From CAJCJE01 sp036494465 (GTDB lineage: Bacteria; Actinomycetota; Actinomycetes; Mycobacteriales; Pseudonocardiaceae), in assembly GCA_036494465.1 (NCBI GenBank), contig DASXOJ010000083.1, forward strand, positions 62,001 through 126,000: a stretch of 64,000 nt of DNA, read 5' to 3'. Position numbers and translations under genes: made by a program. The notes below the pieces were generated by a model, which did no database searches, was not told the DNA's origin, and saw only the letters and a list, made by a program, of their open reading frames with translations. Below are positions 1-8,800 of the stretch, piece after piece; the stretch's first letter is position 1, and each line of letters starts with the position of its first letter.

Positions 1-1
1 A

Positions 2-109
2 GGCCAGGTCATCCGCTACAACATGGGCTGGACGCTGGTCATCCTCGCGTACCTGATCTGCATCGGGATCCTGTTCTACTTCGTCTTCCCGGGAGCCGTA
101 TCGCTCTGA
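2..109 (+). CDS. C-terminal end of a membrane protein (partial)
   Basis: Only the last 35 codons are present; the gene enters from the left edge in the frame that stops at TGA 107-109. The peptide has one strongly hydrophobic stretch of about 20 residues (TLVILAYLICIGILFYFVF) followed by a short tail, which fits the last transmembrane helix of a transporter. The position just upstream of a sugar-phosphate kinase and aldolase would suit a sugar or polyol permease, but that is inference and the family cannot be named from so short a piece. Confidence 0.55.
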   Translation, partial: GQVIRYNMGWTLVILAYLICIGILFYFVFPGAVSL

Positions 110-130
110 GCACACTTGTCGCAAACTGAT

Positions 131-171
131 TGATCATGCACAATACTGTTCATAACGAGCAGTATTGATCA
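131..171. promoter_or_regulatory. Inverted-repeat operator candidate upstream of the sugar-phosphate kinase
   Basis: TGATCA at 131-136 and 166-171, plus CAATACTG at 141-148 facing CAGTATTG at 160-167, form a nested inverted repeat in an AT-rich patch. It ends about 25 bp before the GTG start of the kinase gene. Position and symmetry fit a repressor site; DeoR-family regulators often control such genes, but no regulator gene is in the window. Confidence 0.5.
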
Positions 172-196
172 GTCATGAGCGAAAGGGGTACGCGGA

Positions 197-1129
197 GTGA
201 TCCTCACCGTGACCCCGAACCTCGCGCTCGACATCACCTACGAGGTCGCCCGGCTGATCCCGGGCACCACGCACCGGGTGCGGCGCGTGCGGCAACGAGC
301 CGGCGGCAAGGGCGTGAACGTGGCACGCGTGCTGCGCGCGCTGGGCGCGACGCCGGTCATCGCGGGGTTGGCCGGCGGCCCGACCGGCACCGCCATCCGC
401 GCGGAGCTCGCCGAGGCCGGGTTCGCCGAGGCGCTCACCCCGATCGCGGGTGAATCGCGCCGCACGGTCACCATTGTGTCCGAACTGGAGAGTGAACCGA
501 CCATGTGCACCGAACCCGGCCCGGCGGTTTCCGCTGCCGAATGGGCACACTTACGCGAGCGGTTCACCGAAACCACCGCGCGCGCCGACGTGGTCGTGTT
601 GTCCGGGAGCCTGCCGCCCGGCGTACCCGATGACGGCTATGCGCAACTGATCCGGATCGCGCGCGATCTCGGCGCACGCACCATCCTGGACACCTCCGGC
701 CCCGCGCTCCTCGCGGGTATCGCCGCCGGACCGGACATCATCAAGCCCAACGCGGCGGAACTGCGCGCCGTCACCGGCATCGACGACGAAACCGACGCCG
801 CGCAAGCGTTGGCGCGCAACGGAACCGCCGTCGTCGCCTCGCTCGGGCCGGGTGGGCTGCTCGCCGTGACGCACGAGGGCACCTGGCGGGCCCGGCCACC
901 GCGCGCGCTGTCCGGCAATCCGACCGGAGCGGGCGACGCCTGCGTTGCCGCACTCGCGCTGGGTCTGGCCAACCAGGTCAGCTGGTCGAACACGCTGGTC
1001 AAGGCGGTCGCGGCGTCGGCGGCGGCGGTGGTCTGCCCGGTCGCGGGCGACATCGACCAGGACACCTACGCGCACCTGCTCGCCGATGTTGTGCTGGAGG
1101 AACTGGATGCCGCTCACCCCCACCGCTGA
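197..1129 (+). CDS. PfkB-family sugar-phosphate kinase (1-phosphofructokinase / tagatose-6-phosphate kinase type)
   Basis: A 310-residue ribokinase-fold (PfkB) kinase that phosphorylates a ketose phosphate to a bisphosphate in the cytosol. The N-terminal AGGKGVNVARVL block and the C-terminal NPTGAGDAC motif, which carries the catalytic Asp, are both present. The GTG start is preceded by a purine-rich GAAAGGGG at 181-188. The gene overlaps the following class II aldolase by 23 bp, so the pair probably makes and cleaves one bisphosphate. Fructose 1-phosphate and tagatose 6-phosphate cannot be separated from sequence alone. No fructose PTS gene is visible. Confidence 0.85.
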   Translation: MILTVTPNLALDITYEVARLIPGTTHRVRRVRQRAGGKGVNVARVLRALGATPVIAGLAGGPTGTAIRAELAEAGFAEALTPIAGESRRTVTIVSELESEPTMCTEPGPAVSAAEWAHLRERFTETTARADVVVLSGSLPPGVPDDGYAQLIRIARDLGARTILDTSGPALLAGIAAGPDIIKPNAAELRAVTGIDDETDAAQALARNGTAVVASLGPGGLLAVTHEGTWRARPPRALSGNPTGAGDACVAALALGLANQVSWSNTLVKAVAASAAAVVCPVAGDIDQDTYAHLLADVVLEELDAAHPHR

Positions 1130-1958
1130 GCTGATCGGCGCTGCCGCCCTGGCGCGCACCGGCGTCGGTGCGTTCAACGTGATCCTGCTCGAACACGCCG
1201 AGGCACTGGTCGCTGGCGCGGAAGCGGCACAGGCTCCGGTGATCCTGCAAATCAGCGAGAACGCGGTGCGCTACCACGGAAACCTGCGCCCGTTGGCGGC
1301 GGCGACCATGGCCGTGGCGCGCACGGCCGCGGTGCCGGTGGCCGTACACCTCGACCATGCGACCGATCCCGCACTGGTCGACGAGGCGGTCGCGCTCGGA
1401 TTCGGCTCGATCATGTACGACGCGTCCGGGATGGACTATGCGGCGAACGAGGCGTCCACACGGGACATTGCGGCACGCTGCCACGAGCGCGGTTGTTTCG
1501 TCGAGGCGGAACTGGGCGAGGTGGGCGGCAAAGACGGCGTGCACGCGCCGGGCGCGCGCACCGACCCGCGCGACGCCCGCGCCTACGCGGACGCCACCGG
1601 CATCGACGCGCTCGCGGTCGCGGTCGGCACCTCGCACGCCATGCTCACCCGCGATGCCAGCGTCGACCTCGACCTGATCGGACGCATCCACGCCGAGGTG
1701 CCGGTACCGCTGGTGCTGCACGGTTCCTCCGGCGTGCCGGACGCGGACCTGCGGCGCGCGGTCGAAGCCGGGATCACCAAGGTCAACATCGCCACCCAGC
1801 TGAACAAGGTCTTCACCGCCGCGGTGCGCGAACGGCTCGGCGCGAAACCGGAACTCGTCGACCCGCGCCGGTACCTCAACGCGGCACGGGACGCGGTGGC
1901 CGCGGAAACCGCGCGACTGCTCGGGGTGTTGCGCGGTACGCCGGTCACCAGCGGCTGA
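1107..1958 (+). CDS. Class II fructose/tagatose-bisphosphate aldolase (GatY/KbaY-like)
   Basis: A 283-residue zinc aldolase that cleaves a ketose 1,6-bisphosphate to dihydroxyacetone phosphate and glyceraldehyde 3-phosphate. The N-terminal GVGAFNV motif, the zinc-site VHLDHATD motif, VEAELGEVGG, LVLHGSSG and the GITKVNIATQLN phosphate-binding segment follow the usual class II order. The start was chosen at ATG 1107 because GGAGGAA lies at 1096-1102; a longer upstream reading is only an out-of-frame overlap with the kinase. It is translationally coupled to the kinase. The length suits the short GatY/KbaY branch better than housekeeping FbaA (about 340 residues). Confidence 0.85.
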   Translation: MPLTPTAELIGAAALARTGVGAFNVILLEHAEALVAGAEAAQAPVILQISENAVRYHGNLRPLAAATMAVARTAAVPVAVHLDHATDPALVDEAVALGFGSIMYDASGMDYAANEASTRDIAARCHERGCFVEAELGEVGGKDGVHAPGARTDPRDARAYADATGIDALAVAVGTSHAMLTRDASVDLDLIGRIHAEVPVPLVLHGSSGVPDADLRRAVEAGITKVNIATQLNKVFTAAVRERLGAKPELVDPRRYLNAARDAVAAETARLLGVLRGTPVTSG

Positions 1959-1975
1959 GCGCACTACGCAGGACC

Positions 1976-1996
1976 GTGATCACCAGCGATGATCAC
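1976..1996. terminator. Small hairpin between convergent aldolase and DUF3558 genes
   Basis: GTGATCA (1976-1982) and TGATCAC (1990-1996) form a perfect 7-bp stem with a 7-nt loop. The right arm overlaps the stop codon of the convergent lipoprotein gene. There is no U-tract, so termination is plausible but unproven. Confidence 0.35.
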
Positions 1997-2652
1997 AGGC
2001 GGCTGAGCGCGCCGCGCATCACGGTGGTCATGTGCGCGAGCGCGTTCGGGTCGCCCGCGTTGTGCTCGGAGGCCAGGAACTGCACCACATCCCAGGTCGA
2101 GCCGACCTCGCGCACCGCGGCGACCACGTAGGCGATCGGTCCGGAGGGGTCGCTGCGCACGTAGGACTCGGCGGGCGTGTTCAGCCCGGGCACGGCCTGC
2201 GCGGTCGCGCCCTCCGCCAGGAACGGTTTGATGAAGCCGTCCAGGTACTGCTGTGGATCACCGGACGCCGCCGGGTCGACCACCACCTGCAAGGCGGCGA
2301 GCTGCTGGTCGGCATCGTTGCGGTAGCTGCAGTTGTAGACGGTGGCGCCACTCTGCGACAGGGGTTGTTCTTCCTTCGCGGTCAGCGGCACCAGGTAGAT
2401 CGCGGAGACCTCCTTGGCCGACAGCAGCGGACAGGCCGCGCTGACCTGCGTCGCCGGCGGCGCAGCGCTGGTGCTGGTGTCGGAACGGGGCTGCACCGGA
2501 GTACGCACGGCCGGTTGGGCGGTGCCGCTGACCGGATCGGAGCAGGCTGCGAGGAACAGGGTGCCGAGCGCGAACGCGGAGACGAGTCGGTGGCCGAGTG
2601 GTCCCGACCCCGTTCTACGCCTGCGGGCACACGTCATCCTCTGCCACCTCAT
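1993..2652 (-). CDS. DUF3558-family lipoprotein
   Basis: About 219 residues when started at ATG 2652; ATG 2637 is an alternative five codons in. The N-terminus has many Arg residues, a hydrophobic core and a lipobox ending FLAAC at Cys37, so it should be exported and lipid-anchored. A Thr/Pro/Ser linker follows, then a compact domain with a conserved-looking Cys pair and a DUF3558-like ending. DUF3558 lipoproteins are common in Mycobacteriales and Pseudonocardiales and have no settled function. The gene is transcribed divergently from the ATPase gene with 71 bp between starts. Confidence 0.7.
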   Translation of the reverse strand: MRWQRMTCARRRRTGSGPLGHRLVSAFALGTLFLAACSDPVSGTAQPAVRTPVQPRSDTSTSAAPPATQVSAACPLLSAKEVSAIYLVPLTAKEEQPLSQSGATVYNCSYRNDADQQLAALQVVVDPAASGDPQQYLDGFIKPFLAEGATAQAVPGLNTPAESYVRSDPSGPIAYVVAAVREVGSTWDVVQFLASEHNAGDPNALAHMTTVMRGALSRL

Positions 2653-2723
2653 CCGCCCCTGACCTGGCCCGGCCATGCTACTGAGTCCGACATCCCGGCT
2701 GGTCCTTTCGTACCCTTGTCGGC

Positions 2724-5105
2724 GTGGCATTCGTGGGTAGGCAGCGGGAACTCCGGGCACTGGAAGAACTGCTTGATCGTGCCGAGCGGGGGATTGGGGC
2801 CCTGCTGGTGATCGGCGGACCGCCGGGTTCTGGCAAGACCACGCTGCTCGACGTGGCAGCCGACCGGGCGCGGGAGCGCGGCTTCCAGGTGCTGCGTGGT
2901 GCCCCGGCCAGCGAGTTGATGTGGGCGCAGTTGCTGCGCGACGCGGGCGGCCCGGACGAGCTGGCGCAACGCCTGCTGACCGAACCCACCCCGCTTGAGC
3001 TCGACGACGCGGCACGACAACTCGTCTCGAACACGCCGAGGTTGATCGTGATCGACGATGTTGACGATGTTGATTATGTTGACGACACTCGATCAACATT
3101 GATGCATGCACTCGCTGGACGGGTAGTCGCCGGGTCGACAGTGGTGCTGGTGAGCAGCACGACCGGGCTGAGCGTCGGGCGCGAGCTGCGGTTGGGCAGC
3201 CTCGCTGAACCGGACCTCGCGCTGCTGCTCGCCGAGGTCGGCGTTGTCGATCCGGTCGCGGTGCGCACGCTGCTGGTGGCGTCGCGCGGGCTGCCGGGCG
3301 CGGCGCGGGCGTTCGCGGCCGAGCTCGCCGGGCTGCCCGCCGATGTCGACCCGATCCTGCACCTCGCTCTCAACGTGGTCACCGAGACCAGCGGATTCCT
3401 GATCGTCGACGGCGCCGTGCTGCGCCTGCTGGAACTGGCCGTCGACCGGGCAACCGACGACGCGACCAGGGCGCTGGTGCTCGCCAAGCTCGCCCGTCAA
3501 CTGCTCGGCGACGCCACCTCGACCGCGCGCCGTCGCGCCCTGATCGACGAGGCCGAACAGTTGGCCCGGCGGCACGGCGAACCGCGCGTGCTCGGCGAGG
3601 TGCTGGATGCTCGACTGCACGCGATCTGGGCGCCGGAGGGCGTGCACGACCGATTGCGGTTGGGTGCCGAGATCGTCGCGCTCGGGCGGGCCTCCGGCAA
3701 CGAGTCGCTGGAGTGGAACGGCCTGTTCTGGCAGTTCACCGCCCTGATGGAGCTGGGCAGGGTGAACGAGGCCGAGTCGGTGCTCGCCCTGTTCGAGAAC
3801 GCGGTGACCACTGCGGGCAACCTGCCCGGCATGACGATGGCGCGCGCCAGGCACGCGGTGCTGGCGGGGCTGCGCGGGCGGTTCGACGACATCGCGCCGA
3901 TCGCGGCCGACGTCGCCGAGTTGGGCAGGCGGGCAGGGCTGGCCGAGACGGTCCGGTTGGTGGGCACGATCCAGTCGGCGCTGCTGCTGGAACGCGGCGC
4001 GGCAACGGACGGACTGCCGATCGTGGCCAGCATGCGGGCCTGGGCGCCGAAGATGCCCGGCCATTTTCTCGGCGCCGACCTCGCCATGCTGCACGCGCAG
4101 CTCGGTCAGCACGCGGAGGCAACGGCCGAACTCGAACGCGTACTGCCGGAGGTACTTGCCGGGTCCGGGCCTCGCTGGCTCGGCGCCATGGGCCATCTCG
4201 CTGTCGCTGCCGTGCTCACCGACCATCCGAGCGTGACGCGGATCCACGACGCGCTGCTCCCCTACCGAGGCCGGTTGGTCGTGCTGGCCGGCGCCAACTC
4301 CGCCTGGAACACCGTGTCGTTGCGGCTGGGCCAGCTCGCCATCCGCGCCGGCCGGATCGACCAGGCCATCGAATATTTCACCGAGGCCCTCGCGTTCTCC
4401 GGGCAGATGGGCGCGCTGCCGTACCTGGCGCACACCCACGCCGAACTGGCTGACGCGCTGGAGTCCGCCTCCCGGCCCGGCGGCGAAGAACATCGGGCGG
4501 CCGCGCGCTCGATCGCGCAACGGCTGGGCATGTCACGACTGCTGGCGCGGCTCGCGCCGCCCGCCGACGAATGGACGCTGCGCCGGGAAGGCGAGGACTG
4601 GCTGCTGGTCACCGGGGACGAGCAGGCGCGGTTGCGCGACGGTCGCGGCCTGCACTACCTGCGCGCGCTGCTTGCCGCGCCGGGCAAGGACATCAGCGCG
4701 CTCGACCTGGTCGCCGACGGTGCCGGTCTCACCCCGACCGCCACTGATCCGCTGCTCGACGACGCGGCGCGGTCCGCCTACCGGAACCGGCTTGCCGCCT
4801 TGGACAAGGAATTCGACGAGGCCGACGCGACCGGTGACACACATCGCGCCGTGCGGGCCGAGGCCGAACGGCAGGCGATCCTGGCCGAGCTGCGCAAGGC
4901 CACTGGACTCGGCGGCCGAACACGGCAAACCACGGCCGAGGCGGAGCGAGCCAGGGTCAACGTGACCAGGACGCTGCGCACCGCGATCGACCGGATCGCA
5001 GCCACCGCACCGCAGGTGGGCGCGCACCTGCAACGGTCCGTGCGCACGGGCCTGGCCTGCCGCTACGACCCCGCGCCGGGCGGCCCGGCCCGCTGGCGCG
5101 TCTGA
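2724..5105 (+). CDS. Large AAA/STAND-type ATPase with TPR-like repeats, no LuxR domain
   Basis: A 793-residue protein. It has a P-loop at residues 31-40 (GGPPGSGKTT), a Walker B region at 106-112 (RLIVIDD) followed by an unusual Asp/Val repeat, then a long helical region typical of MalT/LuxR-like STAND ATPases. These proteins usually end in a LuxR helix-turn-helix. This one instead ends in a segment starting near LLVTGDEQARLRDG that resembles the C-terminal domain of many actinobacterial AAA_16 proteins, with a helical Arg/Glu-rich tail. A signalling or regulatory scaffold role is inferred; no DNA-binding domain is visible. The start is GTG 2724, without a strong Shine-Dalgarno sequence. Confidence 0.7.
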   Translation: MAFVGRQRELRALEELLDRAERGIGALLVIGGPPGSGKTTLLDVAADRARERGFQVLRGAPASELMWAQLLRDAGGPDELAQRLLTEPTPLELDDAARQLVSNTPRLIVIDDVDDVDYVDDTRSTLMHALAGRVVAGSTVVLVSSTTGLSVGRELRLGSLAEPDLALLLAEVGVVDPVAVRTLLVASRGLPGAARAFAAELAGLPADVDPILHLALNVVTETSGFLIVDGAVLRLLELAVDRATDDATRALVLAKLARQLLGDATSTARRRALIDEAEQLARRHGEPRVLGEVLDARLHAIWAPEGVHDRLRLGAEIVALGRASGNESLEWNGLFWQFTALMELGRVNEAESVLALFENAVTTAGNLPGMTMARARHAVLAGLRGRFDDIAPIAADVAELGRRAGLAETVRLVGTIQSALLLERGAATDGLPIVASMRAWAPKMPGHFLGADLAMLHAQLGQHAEATAELERVLPEVLAGSGPRWLGAMGHLAVAAVLTDHPSVTRIHDALLPYRGRLVVLAGANSAWNTVSLRLGQLAIRAGRIDQAIEYFTEALAFSGQMGALPYLAHTHAELADALESASRPGGEEHRAAARSIAQRLGMSRLLARLAPPADEWTLRREGEDWLLVTGDEQARLRDGRGLHYLRALLAAPGKDISALDLVADGAGLTPTATDPLLDDAARSAYRNRLAALDKEFDEADATGDTHRAVRAEAERQAILAELRKATGLGGRTRQTTAEAERARVNVTRTLRTAIDRIAATAPQVGAHLQRSVRTGLACRYDPAPGGPARWRV
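3057..3085 (+). repeat. 9-bp imperfect tandem repeat (GATGTTGAC) inside the ATPase Walker B region
   Basis: Three imperfect copies of GATGTTGAC/T encode the Asp-Val-Asp run directly after the Walker B aspartates (residues 112-121). The patch and the next about 25 bp are clearly richer in A/T than the flanking codons, which suggests local expansion by slippage. Confidence 0.7.
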
Positions 5106-5145
5106 CCCGTACGGATCGTTCGCCCGCGATTTACGCCATCAGGGC

Positions 5146-5784
5146 ATGACAAATCGGGGTGTGCGCGGAGCATTGCTGGCGGGGACCGCCCGGCAGCTGG
5201 GAAATCCACACGGACTCGTCGGCCGCTACGTCGTCGCGAACCGGCTCAACCGGGGAAACCGGGAACCGGTCGCGGCAGCGGTCGACGCGCTGGCGGTGGC
5301 GAGCGGGCAGACCGTGGCCGACATCGGTTTCGGTGGTGGCATCGGCCTGCGCCTGCTGCTGGACAAGGTTGGGCCACGCGGGGCCGTGCACGGGGTCGAC
5401 ATCTCGCCCACCATGGTGGACCGGGCGCGCAGGACGTTCCGGGCGGATGCGCGCAGGCTGACGCTGCATGCCGGGTCGATCACCGCGCTTCCGTTGCCGG
5501 ACAACACGGTCGACGGGGCGATCTGCGTGAACACGATGTACTTCGTCGACGACCTGGACGGTGCGTTCGCCGAGGTGTCGCGGGTGTTGCGGCCGGGCGG
5601 CAGGCTCGTCATCGGCATCGCGGACGTCTCGTTCCTGGCCAAGCTGCCATTCACGCGGTACGGCTTCGCCCTGCGCGACGTCGAAACCTACCGTGGCGCG
5701 CTGGCCGGCGTCGGCCTTGTGGTCACGGAACACCGAACCTTCAGCGTCGGGCATCTGCTCGTCGCGGAGGCCGATGCGGCATGA
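5146..5784 (+). CDS. Class I SAM-dependent methyltransferase
   Basis: A 212-residue Rossmann-fold methyltransferase. Motif I is VADIGFGGGIGL, the acidic strand is GVDISPTM, motif post-I is followed by GSITALPLPDNTVDG, and LRPGGRLVIG marks the strand 5 region of the UbiE/Methyltransf_11 type. The substrate cannot be inferred. It is the only gene between the ATPase and a convergent secreted enzyme. The start codon ATG 5146 has only a weak upstream AGGG. Confidence 0.75.
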   Translation: MTNRGVRGALLAGTARQLGNPHGLVGRYVVANRLNRGNREPVAAAVDALAVASGQTVADIGFGGGIGLRLLLDKVGPRGAVHGVDISPTMVDRARRTFRADARRLTLHAGSITALPLPDNTVDGAICVNTMYFVDDLDGAFAEVSRVLRPGGRLVIGIADVSFLAKLPFTRYGFALRDVETYRGALAGVGLVVTEHRTFSVGHLLVAEADAA

Positions 5785-5803
5785 GCGCCACATCGGCCTC
5801 CGC
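5764..5803. terminator. Bidirectional terminator hairpin at convergent gene ends
   Basis: GCGGAGGCCGATG (5764-5776) pairs perfectly with CATCGGCCTCCGC (5791-5803) across a 14-nt loop. The left arm and loop lie inside the last codons and stop of the methyltransferase gene. Placed between two convergent genes, it can serve both transcripts. Confidence 0.7.
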
Positions 5804-5816
5804 CACCGAATACTGA

Positions 5817-8800
5817 TCAGCTCACCGCGATGGTGATGCTGCCGGTCGCTCCCCCGCTGTGCACCGCGATCGTCGCGGATCCGGTGTGCCGCGCGGTGAT
5901 CGCGCCGGTTCGCGCGTCCACCGACACGACCCGCGAATCACTCGACGACCACACGTGCGATGCCGGATCGGCGATCGGCACTGTGACCACCGGCAGGTTG
6001 TCGCCGCTGGTCTGGGTGCCAAGCGCGGCAAGGGTTTCGGTGCCGCCGACCGACAGTGCCTGCTGTGCCGCGGTGACCGCGATCGAGGCGAGCGCCGGTT
6101 CGACGGTGAACTGGAAGTCGCCGCCCGGCGTCACGTGGATCAGCCCGAAGTTGTAGAACCCGCCCTGGTTCGACGGCGCGTAGGCAGGCATGCCCAGGTC
6201 GGCGATGGTCAACTGCGGGATGCCGCCGTGCGCGGTGTCGGTCTGGTTGCCCAGCGGGTCCAGGATCTGCTCGGCGAAACCGCGCGCGTGGCCGTAGAGC
6301 ATGATCACGTGCTTGCTCGGGTGGGTCTGCTGGTAGCGCTGGATCAGCCGCAGGTACATGCGCGCCTCCCAGCGGTCGGTGAACTGGCTGTCCGCGACCG
6401 CGTGCGGGTCGTAGGCGGGCATGTGCGTCGCCACGATGACCGCGGGCGCCGTGGTGCTGGACAGCTGGTCGACCAGCCACGGGTACTGCGATTCGGCGGG
6501 CACCTGGTAGGCGTTGCTGCTGAGCAGCCCACCGTGTGCGTTGTCGGTGACGATCACCTGCGCGGCGCCTGCCTGGTAGGCGTAGTGCGTCGGACCGAAG
6601 TCGGCGGTGAAGTTGCCGTTCTCCGGCACCGCGCCCTGGCTGATCTCGTGGTTGCCGACCGCGTCGTGGTACGGAATCCCGAGCGAAGCCATCGTGCTCT
6701 GCGCGAAGGCCAGATCGGGGGCGAGGCCGTCGTCGGACATGTCACCCATGAACTGCGCGACGTTCGGCTTGCCCTGCGCGGGCAGCGTGCTCAACCGGTT
6801 GCCGATGACGCCGAACACGTTGCTGCTGGTGGAACCGGGGTCGCTGGCCAGCAGGTGCGCGTCGTCACCGGTGAGGATGGTGTTGCCGGTCGTGCTGAAC
6901 TGCGACTCGTCCTCGTTGTAGGACAACCAGGACGGGTTGTTCGGAATCGCGACGTAGGGCGGGGTCACGACCGCACGCGGCGAGTAGAGCGCCTGCAATC
7001 CGCTGATGTTCAGCGTGCTGGTGATCGTGGTGCTCGGGTTGATGGCGAGGAAATCGAGGTAGTCCATGGTGATCGGGAACTGGGTGCCTGCCGGGATCGC
7101 GGCCGTGTAGAGCTGCCAGCCCTGCCAGGTCACCGGGGTTTCCGCCAACGGCAGCGCGGCGCCGTTGACCTGGATGTACTGCTCGTGCAGGGTCAGGCCG
7201 CTCTTGTCGCCCTTGACCCAGATGCCGATCCCGGTCGGGTCCTGGCCCGCCGGGTTCACGCCGATGTCGATGTCGTTGTTGTCCCACATCACCAACTGCT
7301 TCACGCCCGAACCGGCGGGCATGGTGTAGTTGAGCTGCAACGAACCCGGCGCCGTCACGCCTGGCGGGAGGACACCGGGGGCTAGGGTCATCGTGGCGGG
7401 TGCGCCGGTGGTGTTGCGCATCGACCAACTGGCCACATCGGACAGATCAGCGACCACGTCGCTCTCCGACCCGACCGCGATGCTGGCGGTGGTCGTCTTT
7501 CCGCCGACCGTCGCCGACACGGTCGCCAGGCCCGCGCCGCTCGCGGCGGCGGTGAACAGGCCGTTCGCGTCGACCGTGCCCAGGCTCGCCGGGCTGACCG
7601 ACCACGTCGCCGCGCCGTTGGCGACGACCACGTTCGCGGGTTGGTGCTTCGCGTCCAGCACGGTCGCCTGTTGGCCGAGCGCGGTGGAACCGGTGAGCGA
7701 GAACTGTTGCGTGGCCCCGTTGTTCAGGTCCGGCTCGGTCGGCGAGACGCTCAGCGACGCCAACCTGGTGACCACCCGCAGCGGCTGGGTGCTGATCGCG
7801 CGACCGTTGTGCGCGACGATCAGACCGAGCCCGGCCTGGTGCACGGTGAGCTGACCGTTGCTCCAGCTGGCCAGGTTCGAGGGGATCACCTGCACGCTGG
7901 TGCTGCCGCCGGCCGGGTTGGCATTCGCGTCGGTCGCGTAGACCGGCAACGGGATCGTGCCGCCCGGCACCGTGGTCACCGGCGCGCCGCCGTTGACCAC
8001 CACGGTGCGGGCCCGACCTGCGGCCTTCTCGTTGGTGTAGATGAAAAGGCCGTTCGCGACCGGTCGCTCGTGCCCGTCGGAGGGCGTGTTCATGACAGAG
8101 GTGGCCCCGGCACCGGGCTGGCGGGCGATCATCTCGGTCGAGCCGCCGCCGTCGAACAGCAGCGCGGTGTACGCGCCCTGCGAGGCCAGGTAACCGGCCA
8201 CCTGCGCCGGGCTCACGCCGACCGCGGTCGACTCGCCGAGCCGCCCGTCCAGGGTCACCAGGATCGCGTGCTTGCCGTCCTTACTGATGCCGACCGCGGT
8301 CTCCGGATTCACGCCGGAGGGCGGGGTGCCGGTCGGGTCGGTGTAGGGCTGACCGTCCTTGACCAGCTCGGTCGCGCCGGAGAGCAGTTGGGTGAGCCGG
8401 AGGGGGTGGGCCCCCGTCTGGGGGTCGGTATCAACACTGTTGTCGGGGCCGATCTGGTCGGCGAGGTTCAGGGTGTCGCCCGCGTGCACGGTGCTCGACA
8501 GCCACGCGCCGGGCGCGCCCGCGCCGAGCAGACCCTCGGCGGGTGCGGTGAGCGCGGGCACCGAGGTGACCGTCTGCACGCTGTCGACGACCAGGTTCGC
8601 GCCGCTCGGATGGCCGAGCACGAGAGTGGCCGGGCCGGTCAGGTTGCCGGTGGCGCCCAGCGCCGAGGTGAGCTCGGTGATCCCGTTCGGCACGTCGTTG
8701 ACCACGTTGATCGAGGTCAACGCGTGTGATGCGGTGCCATCGGTGACGGTGCCGCTGAAGTTCTCCTGGCCGATCACCATGCTGCCGTCCGGCTTGATGC

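Noticed and set aside
551..1177. Long reading frames opposite the sugar kinase and many other genes
   Set aside because: They are antisense shadows caused by high GC; they have Arg/Pro-rich, low-complexity translations and no ribosome sites.
1950..2011. Direct repeat GCGGCTGAGCGC at 1950 and 2000
   Set aside because: Both copies are explained by the ends of convergent genes with similar GC-rich codons; too short to be meaningful.
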